From: Streptomyces poonensis
GTDB taxonomy: Bacteria; Actinomycetota; Actinomycetes; Streptomycetales; Streptomycetaceae
DNA length: 64,000 bases
Assembly (NCBI RefSeq): GCF_014650915.1
Contig: NZ_BMVW01000008.1
Coordinates: forward strand, 1-64,000
Direction of reading: 5' to 3'
Part shown: positions 49,502 to 58,455 of the stretch, piece after piece
Layout: each line of letters starts with the position of its first letter
How positions within the stretch are numbered: position 1 is the first letter of the stretch
Program-made: the position numbers and the translations under genes
Notes under the pieces: generated by a model
Told to the model about the DNA's origin: nothing
The model's input: only the letters and a program-made list of their open reading frames with translations
Database searches by the model: none

Positions 49502-49741
49502 TCAGGCCCTGCCGACGAGCTCGTAGCCGGCCTCGTCGACGGCGGCGCGCACGGCCTCCTCGTCGAGGGCCGCGGCGGAGACCACGGTGACCTCGCCGGT
49601 CGCGGCGACGGCCTTCACGGAGCTGACGCCGGGGAGCTCGGAGATCTCACCGGACACCGCTCCTTCGCAGTGCCCGCAGGTCATGCCGGTCACCTTGTAG
49701 ACGGTCGTGACGGTGCCCGGGGTGTCGGTCTGGCCGGTCAT
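49502..49741 (-). CDS. copZ: Copper chaperone CopZ
   Basis: A 79-residue HMA protein with metal-binding GMTCGHCEGAV and the ferredoxin-like fold ISELPGVSSVKAVAATGEVTVVSAAALDEEAVRAAVDEAGYEL. It carries Cu(I) to CopA. ATG 49741 has AGGAG 6 nt upstream. It is the first gene of copZ-copA, with a CsoR-type box about 90 bp upstream. Confidence 0.95.
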   Translation of the reverse strand: MTGQTDTPGTVTTVYKVTGMTCGHCEGAVSGEISELPGVSSVKAVAATGEVTVVSAAALDEEAVRAAVDEAGYELVGRA

Positions 49742-49830
49742 GGCGTTCTCCTCGTGGAGGGCGTGGGTGTGGTGGTGTGTGGGCGGGAGAGGCCCTGGGG
49801 TAACCGGGTTCCCCTCCAACATCTCCAGAC

Positions 49831-49849
49831 TATACCCCTAGGGGGTATA
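49831..49849. promoter_or_regulatory. CsoR-type copper operator
   Basis: TATACCCCTAGGGGGTATA, a near-perfect palindrome with the G-tract/TA pattern of CsoR boxes. It lies upstream of copZ. In streptomycetes CsoR represses copZA and is released by Cu(I). No csoR gene is in the window. Confidence 0.85.
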
Positions 49850-49963
49850 AGCCAAGGAAGGGCCCATGGAGGGTGTCCGCCACGGTGGCCACGGTGACCA
49901 CCGTGGCGATCGTGGCGATCGAAGCGATCACCGGATCCGTGAGGAAGGCGAGGGCGAGGGCGA

Positions 49964-51007
49964 ATGCGCGCGGTGGTGTTCGAACGGTTCGGGGAGCCGG
50001 CCGAGGTGCGGGAGGTCGCCGACCCGGCGCCCCCGGAGCACGGCGTCGTGGTGCGCGTCGAGGCCACGGGGCTGTGCCGCAGCGACTGGCACGCCTGGCA
50101 GGGGCACGACCCGGACGTTACGCTGCCGCACGTGCCCGGGCACGAACTGGCCGGAGTGGTGGCCGCGGTGGGGGACCGGGTGGAGCGCTGGCGGCCCGGC
50201 GACCGGGTCACGGTGCCCTTCGTCTGCGCCTGCGGCACCTGCCCCTCCTGCGCGGCGGGCGACCAGCAGGTGTGCGAGCGGCAGACGCAGCCCGGGTTCA
50301 CGCACTGGGGGTCGTTCGCCGAGTACGTCGCCCTGGAGCACGCCGACGTGAACCTGGTGGCCGTGCCGGACGAGCTGTCGTACGGCACGGCGGCCTCGCT
50401 GGGCTGCCGGTTCGCCACGGCGTTCCGCGCGGTGGTGACGCAGGGGCGGGTGGCGGCCGGGGAGTGGGTGGCCGTGCACGGCTGTGGCGGGGTCGGGCTG
50501 TCCGCGGTGATGATCGCGGCTGCCTCGGGCGCGCGTGTCGTCGCGGTCGACGTCTCGCCCCGCGCCCTGGAGCTGGCGCGGACCTTCGGGGCGGCCGAGT
50601 GCGTGGACGCCTCGCGCGTACCGGACACGGCCGCGGCCGTACGGGACCTGACGGGCGGCGGCGCCCAACTCTCCCTGGACGCGCTCGGCTCGCCCGTCAC
50701 CTGCGCGGCCTCGGTGAACGGCCTGCGCCGCCGGGGCCGCCACGTCCAGGTCGGCCTGCTGCCGTCGGAGACGGGCACCACCCCCGTGCCCATGGCCCGC
50801 GCCATAGCCCTGGAACTCGAACTCCTGGGCAGCCACGGCATGGCGGCCCACGCCTACCCGCCGATGCTGGAACTGGTACGGACCGGCGTGCTGCGCCCCG
50901 ACCTCCTGGTCACCTCCACCATCGGCCTGGACGCGGTCCCGGCCGCGCTGGAGGCGATGGGAACGGCACCCGGGGCGGGCGTCACGGTCATCGAACCGTG
51001 GGGCTGA
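49964..51007 (+). CDS. Zinc-dependent alcohol dehydrogenase
   Basis: A 347-residue medium-chain dehydrogenase. Catalytic Zn ligands are Cys in TGLCRSDWHAW and His in HVPGHELAG, and the structural Zn has four Cys in CACGTCPSCAAGDQQVC. The NAD fold is VHGCGGVGLSAVMIA followed by the acidic VVAVDVS. The region after it (LGSHGMAAHAYPPMLEL) is the usual substrate lid. ATG 49964 is preceded by GGCGAGGGCGA. It is divergent from copZ but about 115 bp from the CsoR box, so copper control is possible though unlikely. The substrate is unknown. Confidence 0.92.
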   Translation: MRAVVFERFGEPAEVREVADPAPPEHGVVVRVEATGLCRSDWHAWQGHDPDVTLPHVPGHELAGVVAAVGDRVERWRPGDRVTVPFVCACGTCPSCAAGDQQVCERQTQPGFTHWGSFAEYVALEHADVNLVAVPDELSYGTAASLGCRFATAFRAVVTQGRVAAGEWVAVHGCGGVGLSAVMIAAASGARVVAVDVSPRALELARTFGAAECVDASRVPDTAAAVRDLTGGGAQLSLDALGSPVTCAASVNGLRRRGRHVQVGLLPSETGTTPVPMARAIALELELLGSHGMAAHAYPPMLELVRTGVLRPDLLVTSTIGLDAVPAALEAMGTAPGAGVTVIEPWG

Positions 51008-51044
51008 CCGGTCGCCCTCGGCGAGGTGACCGGCCGATGGTGTG

Positions 51045-51114
51045 CCAACGGCCAACGGCCAACGGCCAACGGCCAACAGCCGACGGCCAACAGCCGACGG
51101 CCAACGGCCGACGG
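51045..51114. repeat. 7-bp tandem repeat, 10 units
   Basis: Ten exact-period units of CCAACGG with variants CCAACAG and CCGACGG, in the 145-bp gap between the alcohol dehydrogenase and the convergent HTH gene. Non-coding. Confidence 0.9.
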
Positions 51115-51152
51115 CACGGGTCCCGTCCCCGTGCCGTCGGCCGCCGGTCAGG

Positions 51153-51350
51153 TCAATCGGTTCTGCGCCCGCGGTTCCCGGGGCGGGAGGCGACCCAGGC
51201 CCGGACGGTGTCCGCGTACCAGAAGGGTCTGCCTCCCTCCACGTGGTCGGGCGGGGGCAGGAGCCCGTGCTTGCGATAGGAGCGCACGGTGTCGGTCTGT
51301 ACCCGGATGTGGGCGGCGATCTCCTTGTAGGACCAGAGACTGTTGGTCAT
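51153..51350 (-). CDS. Small HTH_17 / AlpA-like DNA-binding protein
   Basis: A 65-residue winged-helix protein: YKEIAAHIRVQTDTVRSYRKHGLLPPPD then GRPFWYADTVRAWVASRPG, the MerR/excisionase-like fold with a C-terminal basic tail. Strong AGGAGG lies 8 nt before ATG 51350. Similar stand-alone proteins are common on Streptomyces chromosomes. The target is unknown. The 250-bp upstream region to 51602 shows no other gene. Confidence 0.85.
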   Translation of the reverse strand: MTNSLWSYKEIAAHIRVQTDTVRSYRKHGLLPPPDHVEGGRPFWYADTVRAWVASRPGNRGRRTD

Positions 51351-51602
51351 CAGTGGCACCTCCTCGCGCGCGCCGCGGTGGCGGCCGGGGCCGGCCGTCG
51401 GGGGAGCCGGGGCGCTGCGTCGGCGATCACAAAGGCTGTTCCCCTCAACGGCCCACGGTGACCATGGGAAATCCGCTGTGGAGCGGATGTGACCCAAGAG
51501 CCACTCAGACGTGACATGCGTGACGAAGGAGTGCTCTTTGTGACACAGGGGGTGAATGGGTGCGGGTGACGTGTGGACGGGGGTGATTGACGCGCGGAGT
51601 GG

Positions 51603-52535
51603 CTACGCCCCGCACGACCTCAGGAACGCCCGGGTGCGCTGCGCGATCGGCAGCGGCCTGTCCGGCTCGCACGGGTACATGTCCTGCTCGACGATCGCGA
51701 ACAGGTCGACGTCCAGCTGCTGCGCGGCCGCCAGTACGGGCTCCAGCGCCGGGACGCCGGCGGGCGGTTCGCACATCACGCCCTGGGCCACCGCGGGCCC
51801 GAAGGGGGTCCCGTCGGCCCGTACCTCCGCGAGGATCTCCGGGTCCACCTGCTTGAGGTGGAGGTAGCCGATGCGTTCCCCGTACGTCTCGATCAGCTTG
51901 ACGCTGTCGCCGCCGCAGTACGCGTAGTGGCCGGTGTCCAGGCACAGGGAGACGAGGTCGGAGTCGGTGCCGTCCAGGAAGCGGACGACGTTCTCCTCGC
52001 TGTCGATGTGGGTGTCCGCGTGCGGATGGACGACGATCCGCAGTCCGTACCGCTCGCGCACCTCGTGGCCCAGCCGCTCGGTCAGTCCGGTGAGGTGCCG
52101 CCACTGGGCGGCCGTCAGCGTGTCGGGCTCCAGGACGTCGCCCGTCTTGTCGTCCCGCCAGAAGGAGGGGATGACGACGAGGTGGGAGGCGCCCATCGCC
52201 TGGGTGAGCGCGGCGATGTCGGCGACGTGCGCCCAGGTCTCGTCCCAGACGTCCGGGCCGTGGTGCAGGCCGGTGAAGACGGTGCCCGCCGAGACCTTCA
52301 GACCGCGCCGCGCCGTCTCCTCGGCCAGCACGGCCGGGTCGGAGGGCAGATAGCCGTACGGGCCCAGTTCGATCCACTCGTAACCGGACGCGGCGACCTC
52401 GTCGAGGAAGCGCTGCCAGGGGACCTGCCGCGAATCGTCGGGGAACCACACGCCCCAGGAGTCGGGCGCCGACCCGATCCGGATGCGGGAGAGGGAGGGG
52501 GGAGTTGACGAGGGCTGAGGCGACAACGACGTCAT
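51603..52535 (-). CDS. IolE-like TIM-barrel isomerase/dehydratase
   Basis: A 310-residue xylose-isomerase-like barrel with the start RIGSAPDSWGVWFPDD, found in IolE (inosose dehydratase) relatives. Metal ligands are in YEWIELGPYGYLP (Glu), RIVVHPHADTHID (His, Asp), SLCLDTGHYAYCGGD (Asp, His), YLHLKQVD and FAIVEQDMYP (Glu). It is divergent from a methylmalonate-semialdehyde dehydrogenase gene, the last enzyme of inositol breakdown, which supports a role in myo-inositol catabolism. The exact reaction may differ from IolE. Confidence 0.85.
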   Translation of the reverse strand: MTSLSPQPSSTPPSLSRIRIGSAPDSWGVWFPDDSRQVPWQRFLDEVAASGYEWIELGPYGYLPSDPAVLAEETARRGLKVSAGTVFTGLHHGPDVWDETWAHVADIAALTQAMGASHLVVIPSFWRDDKTGDVLEPDTLTAAQWRHLTGLTERLGHEVRERYGLRIVVHPHADTHIDSEENVVRFLDGTDSDLVSLCLDTGHYAYCGGDSVKLIETYGERIGYLHLKQVDPEILAEVRADGTPFGPAVAQGVMCEPPAGVPALEPVLAAAQQLDVDLFAIVEQDMYPCEPDRPLPIAQRTRAFLRSCGA

Positions 52536-53103
52536 GGGCGCCAGCGTGCGGGCGCCCGGGGAAGGGTGTCAAGAGGTGGTCCGAATGTCTGGACAAAATG
52601 TTGACAGGGGTCCCGGAGTGCCGCTAGACCGTTGGTGAACGGGACTGCTGTGAGGGCGGGATGACGACGAGACAGCCGGGGACGGCCGGGGCCGGCCGTA
52701 CGGCTCCGAGGGACTCCGGGACCACCGTCGAGCCCTCGCGGTACGCCCGCGGCGGCACCCGCACGCCTGTACGGTGCCCATCGATCGCCTCCGGCGCGGG
52801 AGGCCGCTTCGCCCTGGCAGGAGCGAACCGCGAGCGACGACTCCCCGCCCGCTGCGGCCCCGCGCCGGAGGTCCACGCCCTGGGCGGCCGGGGCCCGGCA
52901 CCCTCACATGTGTCTACGCGAGGACGGGAACGGCAGACACTCTGTCGGGCGCGCCGCCCCCGCGGGCCTGGTGGGATGGTCCCCATGGCCGGGACGCGGC
53001 CCGCGCGCCCGCTGCCGCACCACCGCCACGACCGGCACCACCGCTGCGACCGGCACGACCGGCACCTTTCCCCGCGCCGCCATCTGCGAAGGAGTTCTCG
53101 GGC
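52536..53103. other. 568-bp divergent promoter region
   Basis: No gene recognised: frames here are Arg/Pro/Gly-rich with no ribosome binding site. It holds the predicted promoter/operator at 52580-52630 and, towards the right, CGACCGGCACC-like short repeats (53020-53070). Confidence 0.5.
52580..52630 (+). promoter_or_regulatory. Promoter with candidate GntR-type operator
   Basis: -35 TTGACA (52601-52606), 18-bp spacer, -10 TAGACC. The sequence just upstream has two similar half-palindromes, AATGTCTGGACA and AATGTTGACA, overlapping the -35. A repressor here could serve both divergent genes. A long leader (about 470 bp) to the dehydrogenase would result. Confidence 0.5.
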
Positions 53104-54606
53104 ATGACGAAGACCGTCAACCACTGGATCGGCGGCAAGGCCGTCGAGGGCGCGTCGGGCACGTACGGGCCGGTCACCGACCCGGCGACCGGCGCGGTGA
53201 CCACCCGCGTCGCCTTCGCCTCCGTGGACGAGGTGGACGCGGCCGTGGCGGCGGCCAAGGAGGCGTACCGGACCTGGCGCACCTCCTCGCTGGCCCAGCG
53301 CACGTCGGTCCTCTTCCGGTTCCGCGCCCTGCTCGACGCGCACCGCGACGAGATCGCCGCGCTGATCACCGCCGAGCACGGCAAGGTCCACTCGGACGCG
53401 CTCGGTGAGGTCGCGCGCGGCCTGGAGATCGTCGACCTGGCGTGCGGGATCAGCGTGCAGCTGAAGGGCGAGCTGTCCACGCAGGTGGCGAACCGCGTGG
53501 ACGTGGCCGCGATCCGGCAGCCGCTGGGTGTCGTCGCGGGCATCACCCCGTTCAACTTCCCGGCCATGGTGCCGATGTGGATGTTCCCGATCGCCATCGC
53601 GTGCGGCAACACGTTCGTGCTGAAGCCGAGCGAGAAGGACCCGTCGGCCTCCGTCCGCCTCGCCGAACTCCTCGCGGAGGCGGGCCTGCCGGACGGCGTC
53701 TTCAACGTCGTGCACGGCGACAAGGCGGCCGTGGACCGGCTGCTGGAGCACCCGGACGTGGCGGCCGTCTCCTTCGTGGGCTCCACCCCGATCGCCCGCC
53801 ACATCCACACCACCGCGTCCGCGAACGGCAAGCGCGTCCAGGCCCTCGGCGGCGCCAAGAACCACATGCTGGTCCTCCCGGACGCCGACCTCGACGCGGC
53901 GGCGGACGCGGCGGTGTCGGCGGCCTACGGGTCGGCGGGCGAGCGCTGCATGGCGATCTCGGCGGTCGTCGCGGTCGGTTCGATCGGCGACGAGCTGGTC
54001 GCCAAGATCCGCGAGCGCGCCGAGAAGATCAGGATCGGACCGGGCGACGACCCCGCCTCCGAGATGGGCCCGCTCATCACCGCGGCCCACCGCGACAAGG
54101 TGGCGTCGTACGTGAGCGGCGCGGCGGCGGAGGGCGCCGAGGTCGTCCTGGACGGCACCGGCTTCACGGTCGAGGGCTACGAGGACGGCCACTGGATCGG
54201 CATCTCGCTGCTCGACAAGGTGCCCACCACGGCGAAGGCGTACCAGGACGAGATCTTCGGCCCGGTGCTGTGCGTGCTGCGCGTGGACACGTACGAGGAG
54301 GGCGTGGACCTCATCAACGCCTCACCGTTCGGCAACGGCACCGCGATCTTCACCCGGGACGGCGGCGCCGCCCGCCGCTTCCAGCTGGAGGTGGAGGCCG
54401 GCATGGTCGGCGTGAACGTGCCGATCCCGGTCCCCGTCGGCTACCACTCCTTCGGCGGCTGGAAGGACTCCCTCTTCGGCGACCACCACATCTACGGCAA
54501 CGACGGCACGCACTTCTACACCCGCGGCAAGGTCGTCACCACCCGCTGGCCCGACCCGTCGGAGGCCCCGGCGGGCGTCGACCTGGGCTTCCCGCGCAAC
54601 CACTGA
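53104..54606 (+). CDS. mmsA: CoA-acylating methylmalonate-semialdehyde dehydrogenase
   Basis: A 500-residue aldehyde dehydrogenase. It converts methylmalonate or malonate semialdehyde to propionyl- or acetyl-CoA in valine or inositol breakdown. Diagnostic motifs are GVVAGITPFNFPAMVPMWMFP, KPSEKDPSASVRL, VSFVGSTPIA and catalytic Cys in SAGERCMAIS. The C-terminal VPIPVPVGYHSFGGWKDSLFG is the family ending. ATG 53104 follows AAGGAG. Length matches the family. Also known as iolA. Confidence 0.94.
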   Translation: MTKTVNHWIGGKAVEGASGTYGPVTDPATGAVTTRVAFASVDEVDAAVAAAKEAYRTWRTSSLAQRTSVLFRFRALLDAHRDEIAALITAEHGKVHSDALGEVARGLEIVDLACGISVQLKGELSTQVANRVDVAAIRQPLGVVAGITPFNFPAMVPMWMFPIAIACGNTFVLKPSEKDPSASVRLAELLAEAGLPDGVFNVVHGDKAAVDRLLEHPDVAAVSFVGSTPIARHIHTTASANGKRVQALGGAKNHMLVLPDADLDAAADAAVSAAYGSAGERCMAISAVVAVGSIGDELVAKIRERAEKIRIGPGDDPASEMGPLITAAHRDKVASYVSGAAAEGAEVVLDGTGFTVEGYEDGHWIGISLLDKVPTTAKAYQDEIFGPVLCVLRVDTYEEGVDLINASPFGNGTAIFTRDGGAARRFQLEVEAGMVGVNVPIPVPVGYHSFGGWKDSLFGDHHIYGNDGTHFYTRGKVVTTRWPDPSEAPAGVDLGFPRNH

Positions 54607-54622
54607 CGCGGCGGTCGGCCCC

Positions 54623-55450
54623 CTACTTCTCGAGGAAGTCGAGCAGGTCCCGGTTGAACCGCTCCTTGTCACCCGGGACCATCGCGATGCCGTGGGAGCC
54701 GCCCTCGTAGACCTTCAGCTCGGCGTCCCGGACGATCCCGGCCGACTTGCGCCCGGTGGCGTCGATGGGCACGACCTGGTCGTCGTCGCCGTGCACGACC
54801 AGCGTCGGCACGTCGAACTTCCGCAGGTCCTCGGTGAAGTCGGTGTACCCGAACGCGTCCACGCAGGCGACACCGCCCTGGATGGTCTGCGCCATGGCCA
54901 TGTACCAGAAGGCGTCCTTGTTGCCCTGGGTGACCTTGTTGCCGGGCCGGTTCGCGGAGAAGAAGCCCTCCGCGGTGTCCTTCCAGAACTGCGAGCGCTC
55001 GTGCAGGATGCCGGCCTTGATCTGGTCGAGGACCTCGCCCGGCACACCCTCCGGGTTCGTGTCGCTCTTCGCCATGATCGGGGGGACGGCGGACAGGAGG
55101 ACCGCGGAACGGATCCGTCCGGTGCCGTGGCGGCCGATGTGGCGGGCGAGCTCGCCACCGCCCATGGAGTGGGCGACCAGCGTGACATCTGTCAGTTCCA
55201 GGTGCGTGAGAAGGTCTTCGAGGTCGTCGGCGAAGGTGTCGAAGTCGTAGCCGTCCCAGACGGGGGTGGAACGGCCGTGCCCGCGGCGGTCGTGGGCGAT
55301 ACCGCGGTATCCCGCGTCGGCCACCGCCTTGAGCTGGTCGTGCCAGGCGTCGCCGTTGAGCGGCCAGCCGTGGATGAACACCACGGGACGGCCCTGTCCC
55401 CAGTCCTTGAAGAAGATCTCGACGCCGTCACGAGTCGTGCAGACAGGCAT
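54623..55450 (-). CDS. Alpha/beta hydrolase, non-heme haloperoxidase type
   Basis: A 275-residue alpha/beta hydrolase of the cofactor-free chloroperoxidase/esterase group. The start is TTRDGVEIFFKDWGQG; the oxyanion region is VVFIHGWPLNG. Catalytic Ser is in LVAHSMGGGELAR, Asp in VVHGDDDQVVP and His in YEGGSHGIAM. ATG 55450 has AGAGAGG 6 nt upstream. It converges with mmsA with a gap of 16 bp. It may hydrolyse esters or lactones; halogenation is a side activity of the fold. Confidence 0.92.
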   Translation of the reverse strand: MPVCTTRDGVEIFFKDWGQGRPVVFIHGWPLNGDAWHDQLKAVADAGYRGIAHDRRGHGRSTPVWDGYDFDTFADDLEDLLTHLELTDVTLVAHSMGGGELARHIGRHGTGRIRSAVLLSAVPPIMAKSDTNPEGVPGEVLDQIKAGILHERSQFWKDTAEGFFSANRPGNKVTQGNKDAFWYMAMAQTIQGGVACVDAFGYTDFTEDLRKFDVPTLVVHGDDDQVVPIDATGRKSAGIVRDAELKVYEGGSHGIAMVPGDKERFNRDLLDFLEK

Positions 55451-55716
55451 GGCCAACCTCTCTCGGATGCAGGCGCGCCGGAGGCGGCCAGCGCGGATCA
55501 CGTCGGCAGCGGGTGCCGCAGACGCTCCCAACCCAGAACAAAATCCTCCCCGAACCGGGCCGTAGCGCAATTCCTGACCGCGTCCGGACACACCCCCGGC
55601 CCGCCGCCACGTACCACGGCTGCGGTACGTGCCGGCCTTGCCGTACCTCTGCGGGAGGTGCGGCAGTTCAGCCCCTGGGCGCACTGGCTGTCGGTGGGGG
55701 CCCGTACCGTTGACGC

Positions 55717-58455
55717 ATGGATCTTCGACTGTCCGGACTGCGGGACCGGCTGCGGCTGCGGGGGCCCTGGCGTCTGCCGGCCGCCGTGGCCGCGGTGGCC
55801 GTGCTCGCCGGCGCCGGCACGTGGACGGCCGTCGCCTCCGACGACCCGCCCCCGGTGCACCGCGCCGACCGGGTCGTGGCCGTGAGAGACGGGGTACGCC
55901 TGGACACGTCCTACTTCACCTCCGGCGCCTCCGGCCGCCGCCCGGCCGTCCTGCTGGCGCACGGCTTCGGCGGCAGCAAGGCCGACGTACGGGAGCAGGC
56001 GGAGAGTCTGGCGAGAGACGGGTACGCGGTCCTGACGTGGTCGGCACGCGGCTTCGGCGAGTCGACCGGGAAGATCGGGCTCAACGACCCGGAGGGCGAG
56101 GTCGCCGACGTCACCCGGCTCATCGACTGGCTGGCCGAGCGCCCCGAGGTCGAGCTCGACAAGAGCGGCGACCCGCGCGTGGGCGTCGCCGGTGCCTCGT
56201 ACGGCGGGGCGATCGCCCTGCTGGCCGCCGGGCACGACCGGCGGGTGGACGCCATCGCGCCGGCGATCACGTACTGGGACCTGGCGGACGCCCTGTTCCC
56301 GAACGGCGTGTTCAAGAAGCTGTGGGCCGGTTACTTCATCAACAGCGGCGGCGGCTGCGACGCGTTCGAGGCACGGCTCTGCGCGATGTACGAGCGGGTC
56401 GCCGCGTCCGGGACGCCGGACGCCGAGGCGGTGAAGCTGCTCCAGGAGCGCAGCCCCTCCGCCGTCGGCGACCGCATCGAGGTGCCCACGCTCCTGATGC
56501 AGGGACAGACCGACTCCCTCTTCCCGCTGGGCCAGGCGGACGCCGCGGCCGAGGCGATCCGCGCCAACGGCGCCCCCGTGGACGTCGACTGGATCGCGGG
56601 CGGCCACGACGGCGGCGACATGGAGGCCGACCGGGTTCAGGCCCGGACGACGGCATGGTTCGACCGCTACCTCAAGGACGACGAGGGCACCGGCACCGGG
56701 CCCGCCTTCCGTGTCTCGCGCGAGGCCGGCCGGGCCGACAGCGACGGCACCGTGCCGCTGACCGGCGTGGACGCGGACACGTACCCCGGTCTGGGCGACG
56801 GGATGCGCCCGGTCGCCCTGACCGGCCGCGAGCGGACGCAGACCTTCGACAACCCCGCCGGAGGCAACCCGCCCTCCATCTCGGGCCTGCCGGGGGTCGG
56901 CGGCACCGGCGGCCTCTCCCAGCTCTCCTCGCTGGGCCTCAGCCTCTCCCTCGACTTCCCGGGCCAGTACGCCGCGTTCGAGTCGGCGCCGGTCGCGGAG
57001 GACCTCCAGATCACCGGCTCGCCGACGGTGACGGTCCATGTGAGGTCGACCGGTGACGACGCCGTGCTCTTCGCGAAGGTCTACGACGTCGGGCCGGACG
57101 GTGCCCAGCCGGTGCTGCCGGCGCAGCTGGTCGAGCCCGTCAGGGTGCGGGGCGCCAAGGCCGGCAAGGACGTGACGATCACCCTCCCGGCGATCGACCA
57201 CGAGGTGGACGACGGCCACCGGCTGCGGCTGGTCCTCTCCTCCACCGACCTCGGCTACGCCTCCCCGGCCGCCCCGGCCAAGTACACGGTCTCCCTGAAG
57301 GGCGACCTGCGGGTGCCGTCGCCCCTGGGCGAGGACACGGCGGACGCACCGCTGCCCTCGTGGGTCTGGTGGCTGCCGCCGGCCGGTGCCCTGGTGGCCC
57401 TCGGACTGCTGCTGACGGGCCGCCGCCGCACCGTCGCGCCCGCCCCCGACCCGGCGCTGGCGGACGTTCCGCTCCAGATCACCGGGCTGAGCAAGCGGTA
57501 CGCGAAGTCCACGGACCGGTACGCGGTCAAGGACCTCTCCTTCCGCGTGGAACGGGGTCAGGTGCTGGGCCTGCTCGGCCCGAACGGCGCGGGCAAGACG
57601 ACGACCCTGCGCATGCTGATGGGCCTCATCAAGCCGGACGACGGGGAGATCCACGTCTTCGGCCACGCGATCCGGCCCGGAGCCCCCGTGCTGTCCCGGG
57701 TGGGCGCCTTCGTGGAGGGCGCGGGCTTCCTGCCCCACCTCTCGGGCCGCGCGAACCTTGAGCTGTACTGGCAGGCCACGGGCCGACCGCCCGAGGACGC
57801 CCACCTGGACGAGGCGCTGGAGATCGCGGGCCTCGGCGACGCCCTGTCCCGCGCGGTCCGCACCTACTCCCAGGGCATGCGCCAGCGCCTCGCCATCGCC
57901 CAGGCCATGCTCGGCCTGCCCGACCTCCTCATCCTGGACGAGCCGACCAACGGCCTCGACCCGCCCCAGATCCGTGAGATGCGCGAGGTGATGATCCGTT
58001 ACGCGGCCGGCGGGCGCACGGTCATCGTCTCCAGCCACCTCCTGTCCGAGGTCGAGCAGTCCTGCACACACCTGGTGGTCATGGAGCGCGGCCGACTGGT
58101 CCGGGCCGGAGCCGTGCACGAGATCACCGGCGCGGGCGACGCCCTGCTCGTCGGCCTGGCCGCCGGCATCGCGGACCCGGTGGTGGAGAAGGTGGCGGCC
58201 CTGCCGGGCGTCGCGTCGGCGGAACGGACGGAGGGCGGCCTGCTGGTACGGCTGGCACCGGGCGAGGACGGCCACCGGGCGGCCGCCGACGGCGCGGTCA
58301 CCGACGGCGCCGTCACCGGCACCGAGGCGCCGCACTCGGCCGCCGCCGCCCGGCTCCTCGTCGACCTCGTACGGCTGGAGATCCCCGTCGCGTCCCTCGG
58401 CCCCCACCGCCGCCTGGAGGACGCCTTCCTCACGCTGATCGGAGGTTCCGGATGA
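55717..58455 (+). CDS. Extracellular CocE/S15-like hydrolase fused to an ABC transporter ATPase
   Basis: A 912-residue fusion. Residues 20-41 are a signal-anchor. Residues 50-340 are an alpha/beta hydrolase (VLLAHGFGG, catalytic Ser in GVAGASYGGAIAL about 163, Asp in LMQGQTDSLFP, His in AGGHDGG). Residues 400-530 are a jelly-roll like the X-Pro dipeptidyl-peptidase C-domain. A TM helix (WVWWLPPAGALVALGLLL, about 549-567) leads into a cytoplasmic ABC ATPase (Walker A GPNGAGKTT about 621, signature YSQGMRQRLAIA, Walker B LLILDEPTNGLD). Its stop overlaps the ABC-2 permease. It probably couples surface hydrolysis with export or sensing; the substrate is unknown. Confidence 0.92.
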   Translation: MDLRLSGLRDRLRLRGPWRLPAAVAAVAVLAGAGTWTAVASDDPPPVHRADRVVAVRDGVRLDTSYFTSGASGRRPAVLLAHGFGGSKADVREQAESLARDGYAVLTWSARGFGESTGKIGLNDPEGEVADVTRLIDWLAERPEVELDKSGDPRVGVAGASYGGAIALLAAGHDRRVDAIAPAITYWDLADALFPNGVFKKLWAGYFINSGGGCDAFEARLCAMYERVAASGTPDAEAVKLLQERSPSAVGDRIEVPTLLMQGQTDSLFPLGQADAAAEAIRANGAPVDVDWIAGGHDGGDMEADRVQARTTAWFDRYLKDDEGTGTGPAFRVSREAGRADSDGTVPLTGVDADTYPGLGDGMRPVALTGRERTQTFDNPAGGNPPSISGLPGVGGTGGLSQLSSLGLSLSLDFPGQYAAFESAPVAEDLQITGSPTVTVHVRSTGDDAVLFAKVYDVGPDGAQPVLPAQLVEPVRVRGAKAGKDVTITLPAIDHEVDDGHRLRLVLSSTDLGYASPAAPAKYTVSLKGDLRVPSPLGEDTADAPLPSWVWWLPPAGALVALGLLLTGRRRTVAPAPDPALADVPLQITGLSKRYAKSTDRYAVKDLSFRVERGQVLGLLGPNGAGKTTTLRMLMGLIKPDDGEIHVFGHAIRPGAPVLSRVGAFVEGAGFLPHLSGRANLELYWQATGRPPEDAHLDEALEIAGLGDALSRAVRTYSQGMRQRLAIAQAMLGLPDLLILDEPTNGLDPPQIREMREVMIRYAAGGRTVIVSSHLLSEVEQSCTHLVVMERGRLVRAGAVHEITGAGDALLVGLAAGIADPVVEKVAALPGVASAERTEGGLLVRLAPGEDGHRAAADGAVTDGAVTGTEAPHSAAAARLLVDLVRLEIPVASLGPHRRLEDAFLTLIGGSG

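Noticed and set aside
52661..53107. 149-codon frame upstream of mmsA
   Set aside because: Arg/Pro/His-rich low complexity, no conserved motif, overlaps the promoter leader.
55498..58407. 969-codon minus-strand frame
   Set aside because: Antisense shadow of the hydrolase-ABC fusion, with no ribosome binding site or family features.
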